From NCBI RefSeq assembly GCF_008693075.1, contig NZ_VXKJ01000035.1, positions 1 through 64,000 of the forward strand: DNA of 64,000 nt, in the 5' to 3' direction. A program made the position numbers and the translations under genes. The notes under the pieces are model-generated. The model had not been told where the DNA came from and ran no database searches. It saw only the letters and a list, made by a program, of their open reading frames with translations. This document shows positions 1 through 8,784 of the stretch, piece after piece. The stretch's first letter is position 1. Each line of letters opens with the position of its first letter. This DNA is from Corynebacterium phocae. GTDB taxonomy: Bacteria > Actinomycetota > Actinomycetes > Mycobacteriales > Mycobacteriaceae.

Positions 1-160
1 CGCTGCGGCTGCGCGGAGGCGGCCCGCGGCACCGGTTCCGCCGCCGCCCCGGCGGGTGGCCGCAGCGCGCAGCCGTTTCGGTAGCCCCGTGACCGCGAAA
101 CCGCGCCCCGGGAGGCCAGGTAGTCAAGGCACGCGCCGCTTGGACACCAACGGGCGCTGA
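1..160 (+). CDS. ftsW: Probable C-terminal tail of FtsW (partial, runs off the window start)
   Basis: An open frame from base 2 ends at a TGA at 158-160 and encodes about 52 residues rich in Pro, Arg and Ala. It contains no recognisable domain. The call rests on position: in the corynebacterial division cluster the lipid-II polymerase FtsW lies immediately upstream of murG, and its cytoplasmic C-terminal tail is typically basic and proline-rich. The membrane part would lie outside the window. Another product cannot be excluded from 52 residues alone. Confidence 0.55.
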   Translation, partial: AAAARRRPAAPVPPPPRRVAAARSRFGSPVTAKPRPGRPGSQGTRRLDTNGR

Positions 161-169
161 TGGCGCTGG

Positions 170-175
170 TAGTCT
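170..175 (+). promoter_or_regulatory. -10 hexamer of a probable leaderless murG promoter
   Basis: TAGTCT lies seven bases before the murG ATG and no Shine-Dalgarno sequence separates them. That spacing puts transcription start on the A of the ATG. The element sits between the upstream stop codon and murG. Confidence 0.5.
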
Positions 176-182
176 AACAAGC

Positions 183-1268
183 ATGACAAACGACCCCATT
201 TCTGTTGTTATTGCAGGTGGTGGGACCGCCGGCCATATTGAGCCGGCGCTGGCTGTAGCTGAAGCCTTGAAATCCCGTCACGGCGCGCGGGTGACCGCGC
301 TTGGCACCGAGCGTGGCCTGGAGCGCGACATCATCCCCGCCCGCGGCGTCGAGCTGCGCTTGATTACGCCCGTGCCCATCCCGCGCAAACCCAGCGGTGA
401 CTTGGGCAAGCTGCCCTTTAAATTGACCAAGGCCGTACGCGAGGCCCGTAAGGTCCTCAAAGAGGTTAAGGCTGACGCCGTGTTTGGGACCGGCGGCTAC
501 GTGGCCGCGCCGGCTTACCTGGCCGCGAAGTCCATGGGCCTGCCTTTTTACGTGTTGGAAACCAACGCACTTGCTGGAATGGCCAACAAATTGGGCGTGC
601 GGATTGGCGGAGTGGGGCTCAATGCCACCGCCGGCTCCGGGATCCCCGGTGAGGTGGTGGGAATCCCCGTCCGTTCCTCCCTGACCAAAGTTTCTGAGGG
701 GCAAAAAGAAAACGCGCGGATCTCCTGGGGCCTGGGCAAGGACCGGCCTTTAATCCTTGTCACCGGCGGGTCCCAGGGGGCGCAATCTATCAACCGGGCC
801 ATTGCCGGCGCGTTGCCTGAACTTACCCGCTCCTATCAAGTCCTGCATGCCTACGGCAAAAAGAACGCGGTCCCGGAGCCGGCCGAGAACTACGTGGCGG
901 TGCCCTACATTGAGGACATGGCCAGCGCCCTGGCCCTCGCGGACTTGGTTATTTGCCGGTCTGGTGCCATGACGGTGGCGGAAGTCTCTGCCGCCGGGGT
1001 GCCGGCAATCTACATCCCGCTGCCCATCGGCAACGGGGAGCAGGCGTTGAACTGCCAGGAGCTGGTGGAACACGGCGCGGCGGTACTCATCCCCGACGGC
1101 ATGCTCACCCCGGAGCTGCTGGCAAAGACTGTGGCGGAGATTTTAGAAGATGACACCTACTACCAGTCCATGGCCAATGCCGTGGAATCCAGCTCCGCCG
1201 GAGACGTAGCGGAGTTGCTGGCGGACCGGATTGCGACCAGAATTTCTGATGCTAAGGATGGCAAATAA
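183..1268 (+). CDS. murG: MurG, lipid II-forming GlcNAc transferase
   Basis: This 361-residue protein transfers GlcNAc from UDP-GlcNAc to lipid I, giving lipid II on the inner face of the membrane. The N-terminal glycine-rich loop GGGTAGHIEPALAVAEAL is the MurG variant seen in corynebacteria. A second glycine loop (TGGSQGAQSIN, about residue 195) and the C-terminal donor-site stretch around CRSGAMTVAEV (about residue 257) are present. The length is normal for the family. The ATG at 183 is preceded by a -10-like TAGTCT and no ribosome-binding site, so translation may be leaderless. murC starts directly after the stop codon, so the two are surely co-transcribed. Confidence 0.96.
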   Translation: MTNDPISVVIAGGGTAGHIEPALAVAEALKSRHGARVTALGTERGLERDIIPARGVELRLITPVPIPRKPSGDLGKLPFKLTKAVREARKVLKEVKADAVFGTGGYVAAPAYLAAKSMGLPFYVLETNALAGMANKLGVRIGGVGLNATAGSGIPGEVVGIPVRSSLTKVSEGQKENARISWGLGKDRPLILVTGGSQGAQSINRAIAGALPELTRSYQVLHAYGKKNAVPEPAENYVAVPYIEDMASALALADLVICRSGAMTVAEVSAAGVPAIYIPLPIGNGEQALNCQELVEHGAAVLIPDGMLTPELLAKTVAEILEDDTYYQSMANAVESSSAGDVAELLADRIATRISDAKDGK

Positions 1269-2684
1269 ATGTATGACCTCGACCGCGTACACATGATAGG
1301 CATTGGCGGGGCCGGGATGTCGGGCCTGGCCCGCATTCTGCTAGCCCGCGGTTCCACCGTGACGGGCTCTGATATCAAGGACTCCACCCCGGTGGAGGTG
1401 CTACGTGCCATGGGCGCCACCATTGCGGTGGGCCACGACGCCGCCAACTTGGGTATCGGTGGGCAGGTGCCTACCGTTGTGGTCACCTCCTTTGCGGCCG
1501 TGCCCCAGGACAATCCGGAGCTGGTGGCGGCCCACGCCCAGAATATCCCGGTCATTCGGCGCTCCGACCTCCTGGCCGCGCTCATGCACGGGCGCACAGA
1601 GGTGCTGCTGGCCGGCACGCACGGTAAGACCTCAACCACCTCCATGGCGGTGGTGGCCATGCAGGCGGCCGGGATGGATCCCTCCTTTGCCATCGGTGGG
1701 CAGCTCAACCGGGCTGGCACCAACGCCCATCACGGTACCGGGGACGCCTTTGTAGCCGAGGCAGATGAGTCCGATGCCTCCCTGCTGCGGTATAGCCCCA
1801 CCGTTGCGGTTATCACCAACGCGGAGCCAGACCACCTGGACTTCTTTGACACCGAAGACGCCTATTTTGAAGTTTTTGACCGTTTCGCGGACCGCGTTGT
1901 AGACGGCGGGTACCTAGTTGTCTGCTTTGAGGACCCAGCGGCCGCGGAGATCGGAGTACGTGCTGCTGCACGGGGTATTAACGTGGTGGGCTACGGCGCT
2001 AGCAATGCCGGTTACCCGTCAATTCCGCTGGCCGCTAAGCTCACCTGCGAAACCCCGGCGGAGTCGGTCACCCACGTGCGCGCGGAAATATCTGGTCGCC
2101 CAATTTCCTATGAGCTGCAGATTCCTGGCCACCACATGGTGTTGAATTCCTTGGCCGCGTTGCTGGCCGGCCACTTGGCAGGCGGGGACATTTCGAAGCT
2201 GGCGCAGGGGATTAGCGATTTCAGTGGCGTGCGCCGGCGGTTTGAGTACCGGGGTACCCAGGCGCAAGTGCGGGTTTTTGACGACTACGCTCACCACCCT
2301 ACTGAGGTCGCGGCGGTCTTGGGCGCGGCGCGGGAAAAGGTTGCTGCTGAGGGCCAGGGCGCACGGGTTATTGCCTGCTTCCAGCCGCACCTGTATTCCC
2401 GGACTATCAAGTTCCAGAAGGAGTTTGCAGACGCGCTATCTATGGCTGATATGGCCGTGGTGCTGGATATCTACGGCGCGCGTGAGCAACCCGTGGAGGG
2501 CATCACCTCTCGTATTATCACGGAGAAAATGCCCGACGGCAAGGCTATTTATGAACCTGATTTTTCTGCGGCCCCGGAGACGGTCGCGGCGGAGGCTAAG
2601 CCAGGGGACATGGTGTTGACCATGGGTGCCGGTTCCGTGACGTTGCTGGCCGCGGAAATCCTGACCGTGCTGGGAGCCCGATGA
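1269..2684 (+). CDS. murC: MurC, UDP-N-acetylmuramate--L-alanine ligase
   Basis: This 471-residue cytoplasmic Mur ligase adds L-alanine to UDP-MurNAc using ATP. Visible features in order are the N-terminal nucleotide-sugar loop [17 protein letters not shown], the ATP P-loop [12 protein letters not shown] (about residue 116), the ADESDASLL and [10 protein letters not shown] motifs of the central domain, and the C-terminal ligand-binding domain. The start codon follows the murG stop with no gap. The last four bases (ATGA) overlap the start of ftsQ, indicating translational coupling. No key residue appears altered. Confidence 0.96.
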   Translation: MYDLDRVHMIGIGGAGMSGLARILLARGSTVTGSDIKDSTPVEVLRAMGATIAVGHDAANLGIGGQVPTVVVTSFAAVPQDNPELVAAHAQNIPVIRRSDLLAALMHGRTEVLLAGTHGKTSTTSMAVVAMQAAGMDPSFAIGGQLNRAGTNAHHGTGDAFVAEADESDASLLRYSPTVAVITNAEPDHLDFFDTEDAYFEVFDRFADRVVDGGYLVVCFEDPAAAEIGVRAAARGINVVGYGASNAGYPSIPLAAKLTCETPAESVTHVRAEISGRPISYELQIPGHHMVLNSLAALLAGHLAGGDISKLAQGISDFSGVRRRFEYRGTQAQVRVFDDYAHHPTEVAAVLGAAREKVAAEGQGARVIACFQPHLYSRTIKFQKEFADALSMADMAVVLDIYGAREQPVEGITSRIITEKMPDGKAIYEPDFSAAPETVAAEAKPGDMVLTMGAGSVTLLAAEILTVLGAR

Positions 2685-3337
2685 GCTTTAAAGAATCAGC
2701 CGTAGTAGCCCTAGGCGTTCTTCTTACGCTTGTGGCCCTGGGCGGGCTGGTATACGCCGTGCCCGTGTTCAAGGTCTCTGAGGTGGCGGTGGAAGGCGCT
2801 TCGCACCTAAGCCACGAGGCTGTCGTTGAGGCCACCGGGGCGCAGATGGGGGAGAACCTCGTGCGTTTTTCCGCGTCCGATGCCGCCGCCGGCGTCGCCC
2901 AACTGCCCTGGGTTAAGACCGTCACCGTGGAGCGCCACTTTCCGGGCACCGTGGAGGTTGTGCTCACCGAGCGCGACGCGGTGGCCTATACCCAGTCACC
3001 GGAAGGCCCGCACCTTATTGACTCTGATGGGCTTGAGTTTGTCATTGATGTCCCGCCGGCGGAAGCCGTGGAGCTGCGTGGCGGCGGCCCGGCTTCCCAG
3101 AACTGGGAGGGGGCTATTGACATCTTGGCCGCGTTGCCGCCGCAGCTGCGTTCACAAGCTGAATTCCTGGAGACCGAGGACAAGTTCAATTATCTTTTTC
3201 ACCTGAAAGACGGCCGCACGGTGATTTGGGGCGCAGCGGAAGACAACGCTAACAAGGCTCGCGCGATGGCCGCTGCCCTCAAGCTGGAGGGCGGGGAGCT
3301 CAACGTTTCCAACCCGGAGTTGGTGACCACGCGCTAG
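2681..3337 (+). CDS. ftsQ: FtsQ, divisome membrane protein
   Basis: This 218-residue bitopic protein belongs to the divisome complex with FtsL and FtsB. It has a very short cytoplasmic N-terminus, one membrane helix (about residues 6-28, [20 protein letters not shown]), then the POTRA domain beginning [10 protein letters not shown] and the FtsQ/DivIB domain. It is shorter than many FtsQ proteins, mainly because it lacks a long cytoplasmic tail. It overlaps murC by four bases. Its TAG stop lies inside the first unit of a 51-bp tandem repeat, so the array begins within the last codons. Confidence 0.92.
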   Translation: MSFKESAVVALGVLLTLVALGGLVYAVPVFKVSEVAVEGASHLSHEAVVEATGAQMGENLVRFSASDAAAGVAQLPWVKTVTVERHFPGTVEVVLTERDAVAYTQSPEGPHLIDSDGLEFVIDVPPAEAVELRGGGPASQNWEGAIDILAALPPQLRSQAEFLETEDKFNYLFHLKDGRTVIWGAAEDNANKARAMAAALKLEGGELNVSNPELVTTR

Positions 3338-3483
3338 CTGGGTTGGTTCCCGGGCACCCCTGCGTTGTCTGCGTTTTCCGCGCGTTAGCTGGGTTGGTTC
3401 CCGGGCACCCCTGCGTTGTCTGCGTTTTCCGCGCGTTAGCCGGGTTGGTTCCCGGGCACCCCTGCGGCGTCCGCGTTGTCCGC
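3331..3483. repeat. Tandem repeat, three copies of a 51-bp unit
   Basis: Three head-to-tail copies of 51 bp begin at about 3331, 3382 and 3433. Copies 1 and 2 are nearly identical over the core TGGGTTGGTTCCCGGGCACC. Copy 3 keeps the first half and diverges at its end. The ftsQ stop codon is in copy 1. The unit length is a multiple of three, so an open frame runs through, but its product is low-complexity and lacks a credible start, so I do not call it a gene. Copy number may vary between strains. Confidence 0.9.
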
Positions 3484-3677
3484 GTCGTGTTCGCGGTCGG
3501 GCGCAGTGAAAGACCAGGTCAGCAACCTTAAACCACAGGTTGAAGGATCAACACGCGTGAAATCAACCGCAAAAATGACCCCACCTGAATAATGATTATG
3601 GGCACATACTAAGCGCGGCTCCCAACTGTCCGCGTGTCAACCGCACTCCCTAAAGGTGAAAGGCTAAACCACCTGCT
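3484..3677 (+). promoter_or_regulatory. ftsZ upstream region
   Basis: The rest of the 340-bp ftsQ-ftsZ gap contains no gene. It is locally AT-richer (about 3570-3612, including AATAATGATTATGGG) than the coding DNA around it, as expected for promoter DNA. ftsZ of corynebacteria is known to be driven by several promoters in and upstream of this gap. I cannot pick out a single convincing -35/-10 pair. An AAAGGTGAAAGG purine stretch 15-25 bases before ftsZ is the likely ribosome-binding region. Confidence 0.5.
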
Positions 3678-4871
3678 ATGACACACCCGACCAATAACAA
3701 CCTCGCAGATATCAAGGTCGTCGGCGTCGGCGGCGGCGGCGTCAATGCCGTCAACCGCATGATCGAAGAAGGCCTCAAAGGCGTTGAATTCGTGGCCGTC
3801 AACACCGACGCGCAGGCGCTGATTCTCTGCGATGCTGACGCCAAACTAGACATCGGCCGTGAGGCCACCCGCGGGCTCGGCGCCGGCGCCAATCCGGACG
3901 TTGGACGCCAGGCCGCTGAAGATTCCAAGTCCGAGCTCGAGGAGTACCTCCGCGGCGCAGACATGGTGTTCGTTACCGCAGGCGAAGGCGGCGGCACCGG
4001 CACTGGTGCGGCGCCGGTCGTGGCGTCCATCGCCAAGAAACAGGGCGCGCTGACCGTGGGTGTTGTCACCAAGCCCTTTAGCTTTGAGGGCAAGCGCCGT
4101 ACCCGCCAGGCCGACGAGGGAATTGCCAACCTAGCAGAGGTTTGCGACACCCTCATTGTTATCCCTAACGAGCGCCTGCTGCAGCTCTCCGAGGAAGAAC
4201 TACCCATCGTGGAGGCCTTCCGCCTAGCCGATGAAATCCTTCACAACGGTGTCCAGGGCATCACCAACCTGATTACCACCCCCGGCATGATTAACGTTGA
4301 CTTTGCAGACGTGCGCTCCGTCATGGCGGACGCCGGCTCTGCGCTCATGGGTATCGGTAACGCCCGCGGTGATAACCGTGCGCTCACAGCCACCGAGCAG
4401 GCCATCAACTCCCCGCTGCTGGAATCCACCATGCACGGAGCCAAGGGTGTCCTGCTGTCCATTGCCGGCGGCTCTGATTTGGGCTTGCACGAGATTAACC
4501 AAGCCGCCAGCCTGGTCAACGACCACGCTGACGAGGACGCCAACATCATCTTCGGTACCATCATCGACGATTCCTTGGGTGATGAGATTCGCGTGACCAT
4601 CATTGCTACCGGCTTTGACGCGGAGAAAAACCGCTTCGCTCACGGTGAGGGCACCATTTCCCACGAGAACCCCGCACCGAAGCGCGAGGAAAAGGCCGTT
4701 CCCGTGCGTGAGCCGGAACCAAAGCGCGAAGAGCCCCGGCTGTTTGCCCGTGAGGAAGAAACCTACGAGCCACGCCACCGCGTGGACCGCCGCGAGGGGG
4801 GCCTGTTTACCTCCCGCGAGCGTGACCAGGATGATGACGACGATCTGGATGTACCAGACTTCCTGCGCTAA
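3678..4871 (+). CDS. ftsZ: FtsZ, tubulin-like GTPase of the Z ring
   Basis: This 397-residue GTPase polymerises at mid-cell to build the division ring. The N-terminal [11 protein letters not shown], the NTDAQAL segment and the tubulin signature [13 protein letters not shown] (about residue 101) are intact. A T7-like synergy region follows. After about residue 315 comes a charged linker rich in Lys, Glu and Arg, and the protein ends with the conserved tail [10 protein letters not shown], which binds SepF and other partners. There is no ftsA nearby, consistent with SepF serving as the membrane anchor in actinobacteria. Confidence 0.97.
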   Translation: MTHPTNNNLADIKVVGVGGGGVNAVNRMIEEGLKGVEFVAVNTDAQALILCDADAKLDIGREATRGLGAGANPDVGRQAAEDSKSELEEYLRGADMVFVTAGEGGGTGTGAAPVVASIAKKQGALTVGVVTKPFSFEGKRRTRQADEGIANLAEVCDTLIVIPNERLLQLSEEELPIVEAFRLADEILHNGVQGITNLITTPGMINVDFADVRSVMADAGSALMGIGNARGDNRALTATEQAINSPLLESTMHGAKGVLLSIAGGSDLGLHEINQAASLVNDHADEDANIIFGTIIDDSLGDEIRVTIIATGFDAEKNRFAHGEGTISHENPAPKREEKAVPVREPEPKREEPRLFAREEETYEPRHRVDRREGGLFTSRERDQDDDDDLDVPDFLR

Positions 4872-4879
4872 GCCTCAGG

Positions 4880-4885
4880 TATCTT
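4880..4885 (+). promoter_or_regulatory. Possible -10 hexamer before pgeF
   Basis: TATCTT lies seven bases before the pgeF ATG, in the spacing seen at other probable leaderless genes of this window. The intervening AGGGAG could instead be a ribosome-binding site for translation from the ftsZ message, so both modes are possible. Confidence 0.35.
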
Positions 4886-4892
4886 AGGGAGT

Positions 4893-5624
4893 ATGTCTGA
4901 TACCTCAACCCGCCCCGTCCGCATGGTTTTTACTACCCGTGCCGGCGGGGCTTCGGCGTCTCCCTATGACTCTTTTAACCTAGGTGACCACGTGGGCGAT
5001 GACCCCGCGGCGGTGGCTAAAAACCGCGCCCGCCTGGCCCGCGCGGTGGGACTAAAAGATGTGGTTTACATGGAACAGCTGCACACCAACACCGTCACTG
5101 TGGTCGATGGCCCGCAGCCGGTGGCAGTGCCTGCCACCGACGCGCTGGTGACCACCCGGCCGCGCCTGGGACTGGCCGTGTTAGTTGCGGACTGCACGCC
5201 GGTCTTACTTGCCGATGCCACCGCCGGTGTCGCCGCCGCAGCCCACGCCGGGCGCATGGGCGCGCGCAACGGGATCGTGCGCAAAACCGTGGCAACGATG
5301 GTCGATCTCGGCGCGCGCCCGGACCGGATCCAGGTGCTGCTGGGCCCGGCAGCCGCAGGCCGCAACTACGAAGTCCCGGCCGCAATGGCCGCCGACGTGG
5401 AAGCCCACCTGCCGGGCTCGCGGGTGAAGACGACTAGGGGTACGGACGGCATCGACGTGAGGGCGGGCCTGGTGCGGCAGCTGCTGGAGCTGGGCGTTAC
5501 TGCCATTGAGGCGGACCCGCGCTGCACCATCGAGGACACTGATTTTTTCTCCCACCGGCGCGACGGAGTAACCGGGCGCCAGGCGGGACTGATTTGGCTG
5601 GAGAGGCTGGAGACAAATGGATAG
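4893..5624 (+). CDS. pgeF: PgeF/YfiH-family purine nucleosidase-like protein (peptidoglycan editing factor)
   Basis: This 243-residue protein belongs to the YfiH/DUF152 family, also called laccase-domain or polyphenol oxidase family. Members have been linked to purine nucleoside phosphorolysis and to removing mis-incorporated residues from UDP-MurNAc peptides. Visible signatures are FTTRAGGASASPYDSFNLG near the N-terminus, VADCTPVLL with the metal-binding Cys, and AAAHAGRMGARNGIV with the metal-binding His. The gene lies just after ftsZ as in many actinobacteria and overlaps the next gene by eight bases. The molecular activity in this organism is inferred only from family. Confidence 0.88.
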   Translation: MSDTSTRPVRMVFTTRAGGASASPYDSFNLGDHVGDDPAAVAKNRARLARAVGLKDVVYMEQLHTNTVTVVDGPQPVAVPATDALVTTRPRLGLAVLVADCTPVLLADATAGVAAAAHAGRMGARNGIVRKTVATMVDLGARPDRIQVLLGPAAAGRNYEVPAAMAADVEAHLPGSRVKTTRGTDGIDVRAGLVRQLLELGVTAIEADPRCTIEDTDFFSHRRDGVTGRQAGLIWLERLETNG

Positions 5625-6303
5625 GAAAGCCCAACTGCACGCGAACCTGGAGGCAGTGCGCGCGGAGATCGCCCGCCTGGCCGCAGCCGCCGGCCGCCCG
5701 GCGCCCAGACTACTGCCGGTGACCAAGTTTCACCCGGCGGAAGACATCGCGCTGCTAGGCGTTACCGACGTGGCCGAAAACCGCGAACAAGAAGCCCGCG
5801 CCAAGGCCGAGGCACTGCCCGACGTGCGGTTCCACATGATTGGCCAAGTGCAAACCAAAAAGGCTAACCACGTGGCGCGCTGGGCCGCTAGCGTGCACTC
5901 GGTGGATTCGGTGAAGCTGGCCCACGCGCTAGATCGCGGCGCTGGCCTGGCCATGGAACGCGGGCAACGCGAAGGCGCGCTTGTGGTCTATATCCAGGTT
6001 TCCGCTGACGGGGATACCGCGCGCGGGGGAGTGCCTTACGCGGATCTGGATGAGGTTGTGGCCGCAGTGGAGGACTCCGCGCACCTTCAGCTGCACGGTC
6101 TGATGGTGGTGCCGCCGCTGGGCTCGGACCCGGCGGCAGTCTTTGCTGCGGCGCGCGGGCGCGCGGACGCCCTGGGTGAGCGGTTGGGCCGGTCCATGGA
6201 GTTGTCTGCCGGCATGAGCCAAGACAAAGCTGAGGCAATTGCAAACGGTACAGATATTGTGCGTGTCGGAACCGATATTATGGGACCTCGGCCACTAGCT
6301 TAG
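5617..6303 (+). CDS. yggS: YggS-family PLP homeostasis protein
   Basis: This 228-residue protein has the alanine-racemase-like TIM-barrel fold and binds pyridoxal phosphate without a catalytic partner domain. Family members buffer intracellular PLP. The PLP lysine lies in the motif LLPVTKFHPAEDI (about residue 36), followed by FHMIGQVQTKKANHV (family form HfIGqlQsnK) and, near the end, LSAGMSQDKAEAIANG. The start codon is inside pgeF and is preceded by GGAGAC. The position between pgeF and sepF is the usual one in actinobacteria. No anomaly is visible. Confidence 0.93.
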   Translation: MDRKAQLHANLEAVRAEIARLAAAAGRPAPRLLPVTKFHPAEDIALLGVTDVAENREQEARAKAEALPDVRFHMIGQVQTKKANHVARWAASVHSVDSVKLAHALDRGAGLAMERGQREGALVVYIQVSADGDTARGGVPYADLDEVVAAVEDSAHLQLHGLMVVPPLGSDPAAVFAAARGRADALGERLGRSMELSAGMSQDKAEAIANGTDIVRVGTDIMGPRPLA

Positions 6304-6371
6304 AGATACGCATAACTGCACTATAAAGCGCATGTTTAAACCACTCATTGAAGGTTAGAGGGAGACCCGAA

Positions 6372-6848
6372 ATGTCATTTTTTGATCGCACTAAAGAGTT
6401 CTTTGGACTCCAACCCGTAGACGTAGATTCCATGGAACAGGAAGACGCCTATTACGCCGAGGAACGCACCCCGGTGAGCACAGAACGCCGCTCGGCTTAC
6501 GAGTCCGAAGGGGCCGTTGCGTACTCGCCACGCACCTACGAGCGGCCAGAGCCTGCCCGCAGCTTCGAGCCGACTATCGTGCCTGTTTCGCTGTCTTCCT
6601 ACAAGGAAGCGATGAAAATAGGTCAGCCGTTCCTAGACGGTGACGCGGTGGTCTTCGAGCTAACCGACGCAGACAAGACAAATGCCCGCCGGCTCATTGA
6701 CTTCTCCGCAGGCCTAGTCCTAGCAGGTAAGGGAGAGATGAAAAACCTCACCTCCAAGATGGACACGGACCGCAAAGTCTTTGCGATTTTGCCGGAAGAC
6801 AGCTCCATTTCCCGCGCGGAGCTAGAGCGAGCCGCACGGCTTCGCTAA
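6372..6848 (+). CDS. sepF: SepF, FtsZ membrane anchor
   Basis: This 158-residue cytoplasmic protein ties FtsZ to the membrane. The first residues MSFFDRTKEFFGLQ form the expected membrane-targeting amphipathic helix. A variable charged linker follows, then the SepF core from about residue 75 (VSLSSYKEAMKIGQPFLDG through DADKTNARRLIDFSAGLVL). The ATG at 6372 is preferred over one eight codons upstream because GGGAG precedes it and the amphipathic helix should be at the N-terminus. A terminator hairpin follows the stop codon. Confidence 0.95.
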   Translation: MSFFDRTKEFFGLQPVDVDSMEQEDAYYAEERTPVSTERRSAYESEGAVAYSPRTYERPEPARSFEPTIVPVSLSSYKEAMKIGQPFLDGDAVVFELTDADKTNARRLIDFSAGLVLAGKGEMKNLTSKMDTDRKVFAILPEDSSISRAELERAARLR

Positions 6849-6875
6849 GGTTCGGCCTTTGCTGGAAAGATTTTA

Positions 6876-6911
6876 GCCCCCTGCCCAGGTTGCTGGCAGC
6901 GGGGTTTTCTT
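6876..6911 (+). terminator. Rho-independent terminator after sepF
   Basis: A GC-rich stem (CCCC-TGCC pairing with GGCA-GGGG, with a small bulge) is followed by TTTTCTT. It ends the sepF transcript and also argues that the next gene does not begin upstream of it. Confidence 0.75.
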
Positions 6912-6956
6912 GCGCCCACACCGCGCGAAAACTCCCATCCGGGGAGCTAGTTGCTA

Positions 6957-6962
6957 TAGGCT
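6957..6962 (+). promoter_or_regulatory. -10 hexamer of a probable leaderless yggT promoter
   Basis: TAGGCT stands seven bases before the GTG chosen as the yggT start. It lies downstream of the sepF terminator. No Shine-Dalgarno sequence is present between it and the GTG. Confidence 0.55.
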
Positions 6963-6969
6963 CTTCGTT

Positions 6970-7263
6970 GTGACTCTTTTTGGAATTATTCTGTATGCAG
7001 CCATCCGTATCTACGTGCTTGCGCTAATCGTCCGGATCATCATTGATATGATTCAAAGTTTCTCGCGCCAATTCGACCCACCCGTGTGGTTCATGCGGGT
7101 AGCGGAGCCTTTCTTCATAGTTACGGACCCGCCAGTCAAGTTCCTGCGCCGCCTCATTCCGCCGCTGCAGTTGGGTGGAATTGCGCTGGATGTTTCCATC
7201 ATTGTCCTGTTCCTCGCCCTATCCCTAGGTAGTCGGGTTGTTCTGCTGACAATGGTCAACTAG
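6970..7263 (+). CDS. yggT: YggT-family small membrane protein
   Basis: This 97-residue integral membrane protein has two hydrophobic segments (about residues 3-24 and 73-93) flanking the conserved family loop DPPVKFLRRLIPPLQLGG. YggT proteins are near-universally linked to the division cluster, but their function is not settled. An open frame starts at 6910, but that codon is at the end of a terminator hairpin. The GTG at 6970 gives an N-terminus matching the family and has a -10 element at leaderless spacing, so I choose it. Confidence 0.88.
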   Translation: MTLFGIILYAAIRIYVLALIVRIIIDMIQSFSRQFDPPVWFMRVAEPFFIVTDPPVKFLRRLIPPLQLGGIALDVSIIVLFLALSLGSRVVLLTMVN

Positions 7264-7346
7264 ATAGTTGCAGCCCCAAATCCCCAGAAATTGAACGAAA
7301 AATTGCTTAAACCTGTGGTTAATGTCCAATTCATTGGGGAAACGGC

Positions 7347-7352
7347 TACAAT
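7347..7352 (+). promoter_or_regulatory. Candidate -10 element of divIVA
   Basis: TACAAT lies about 115 bases before divIVA in the 203-bp gap after yggT. No convincing -35 hexamer is seen at 16-18 bases upstream, which is common in corynebacterial promoters. The rest of the gap contains no gene. Confidence 0.4.
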
Positions 7353-7395
7353 GTATGAAACGATACGTAATATTGAACATGTAAGAATGTCAGAC

Positions 7396-7407
7396 CAGAC
7401 CGGTCTG
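7396..7407. other. Perfect 12-bp palindrome in the divIVA leader
   Basis: CAGACCGGTCTG is a perfect palindrome about 60 bases before the divIVA start and downstream of the candidate -10. It could be a protein-binding site or part of a leader hairpin. A CAGACC half is repeated just upstream at 7391-7396. Confidence 0.5.
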
Positions 7408-7466
7408 CAATCTCCACCGCGCCGGGAAACCCCGGTGCGCAACGACCTGAAGGGGAAGTAAAGTCA

Positions 7467-8525
7467 ATGCCGCTGACACCCGCCGATGTACACAATGTAG
7501 CTTTCAGTAAGCCGCCTATTGGCAAGCGCGGTTACAACGAAGATGAGGTAGACACCTTCCTCGATCTCGTTGAGGACGCTCTTGCTCAGTTGCAGGATGA
7601 AAACGAAGACCTAACCCAACAGGTTGAGGAGCTCAAATCCAAGGGCGGCGCTCCTGTTGCCGCTGGCGCTGCTAAGGGCGTCGACGAAGCTGCGCTTCGC
7701 AAGGAGATCGAGGCTAAGGTCCGCGCCGAGTATGAGCCCAAGCTGCGCGCCGCACAGGATGAGGCTGCCGCCGCTAAGCGTGAGTCCCAATCCGGCAAGA
7801 CCGAATCCAGCGTGGACCCCGCTGCCCTGAAGCAGGCCCAACAAGACGCTGCTAAGGCTAAGTCCGACCTGGAAAACACCAAGCGCGAGTTGGAATCTGT
7901 CAAGAAGGACAACGACCAGCTGCGCAAGTCCGTCTCCGAGAAACCAGTCCCCGCCGCTGCTGCTAATACCGAAGCAGCCGGAGGTATGGCCACCGCAGAC
8001 ACTCACATGCAGGCCGCCAAGGTTCTGGGCCTGGCCCAGGAGATGGCAGACCGCCTGACTACCGACGCCAAGGCAGAAGCCGAGTCCATGCTGGCTGAGG
8101 CCCGCGCTGCCGCTGAAAAGCAGCTGTCTGAGGCTGACACCCGCTCCAAGTCCCAGTTGGCCGAGGCGCAGAAGAAGCACGACGCGCAAATCCTAGAGGC
8201 TGAGACCCGCGCGAAGAAACTGGTTGCCGACGCTGAGGCAAAGGCCAAAGAAACCCTGGCTGACGCCAACTCCCGCGCGGAGGCACAGGTTCGCCAGGCA
8301 GAGGAAAAGGCTGCTGCGCTGCGCGCCGACGCCGAGAAGAAGCACACCGAGGTCATGAACACCGTCAAGCAGCAGCAGGCTGCCCTGGAGTCCCGGATCG
8401 CGGAGCTGCGTACCTTCGAGCGCGAGTACCGCACTCGCCTACGCACCTTGCTGGAATCCCAGCTAGAGGAGCTAGAGTCCCGCGGTTCTGCCGCACCAAA
8501 CGGCGAAGTTGGCAAGAACAACTAA
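7467..8525 (+). CDS. divIVA: DivIVA/Wag31, polar growth scaffold
   Basis: This 352-residue coiled-coil protein marks cell poles and recruits the apical peptidoglycan machinery in actinobacteria. The N-terminal lipid-binding domain is clear ([20 protein letters not shown], then [17 protein letters not shown]). An acidic/Ala-rich linker follows, then a long coiled coil from about residue 175 with many heptad-like Ala-Glu-Lys repeats. GGGGAAG precedes the ATG. The gene ends in a strong terminator. The essential Wag31 role is taken from the family. Confidence 0.96.
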   Translation: MPLTPADVHNVAFSKPPIGKRGYNEDEVDTFLDLVEDALAQLQDENEDLTQQVEELKSKGGAPVAAGAAKGVDEAALRKEIEAKVRAEYEPKLRAAQDEAAAAKRESQSGKTESSVDPAALKQAQQDAAKAKSDLENTKRELESVKKDNDQLRKSVSEKPVPAAAANTEAAGGMATADTHMQAAKVLGLAQEMADRLTTDAKAEAESMLAEARAAAEKQLSEADTRSKSQLAEAQKKHDAQILEAETRAKKLVADAEAKAKETLADANSRAEAQVRQAEEKAAALRADAEKKHTEVMNTVKQQQAALESRIAELRTFEREYRTRLRTLLESQLEELESRGSAAPNGEVGKNN

Positions 8526-8547
8526 AATCCTCCGTGATTCGCCTTCC

Positions 8548-8582
8548 CGCCCCGCCACTACCTTTTTGTGGCGGGGCGTTTG
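8548..8582 (+). terminator. Strong terminator after divIVA
   Basis: A perfect 11-bp stem, CGCCCCGCCAC paired with GTGGCGGGGCG, encloses a nine-base loop and is followed by TTTG. It lies 20 bases after the divIVA stop. Confidence 0.85.
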
Positions 8583-8601
8583 CCTTGGAGAAAGGAAAAG
8601 C

Positions 8602-8769
8602 ATGTTACTTGCCGCGCTTGGCTTCGCGCTTGTAGCCTTTGTATCCCTGGTCTTTTACGTCCTTACTGCGCACCAGGCGGCCTTGGTGGTCCTTTTTGCC
8701 GCCGTGGGAATAGGACTGATTTTTCTTGCTGCGGACGTGTGGCGTAAATGGACAAACGGGCGCAAATAG
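8602..8769 (+). CDS. Small two-helix membrane protein of unknown function
   Basis: The 55-residue product has two hydrophobic segments (about residues 2-20 and 26-43) and a basic C-terminal tail ending VWRKWTNGRK. GGAGAAAGGAAAAG just before the ATG is a good ribosome-binding site, so this start is preferred over a longer frame that would run through the divIVA terminator. It sits between divIVA and the ileS T-box; a small membrane protein at this place is common in corynebacteria. I do not recognise a named family. Confidence 0.65.
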   Translation: MLLAALGFALVAFVSLVFYVLTAHQAALVVLFAAVGIGLIFLAADVWRKWTNGRK

Positions 8770-8784
8770 AGGATACTTCTTTAG

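Noticed and set aside
3331-3483. CRISPR array
   Set aside because: The repeats are directly adjacent without unique spacers, and no cas genes are nearby. The same holds for 20251-20385.
3343-3531. 62-codon open frame through the 51-bp repeats
   Set aside because: It has no ribosome-binding site, gives a repetitive low-complexity product and exists only because the unit length is a multiple of three.
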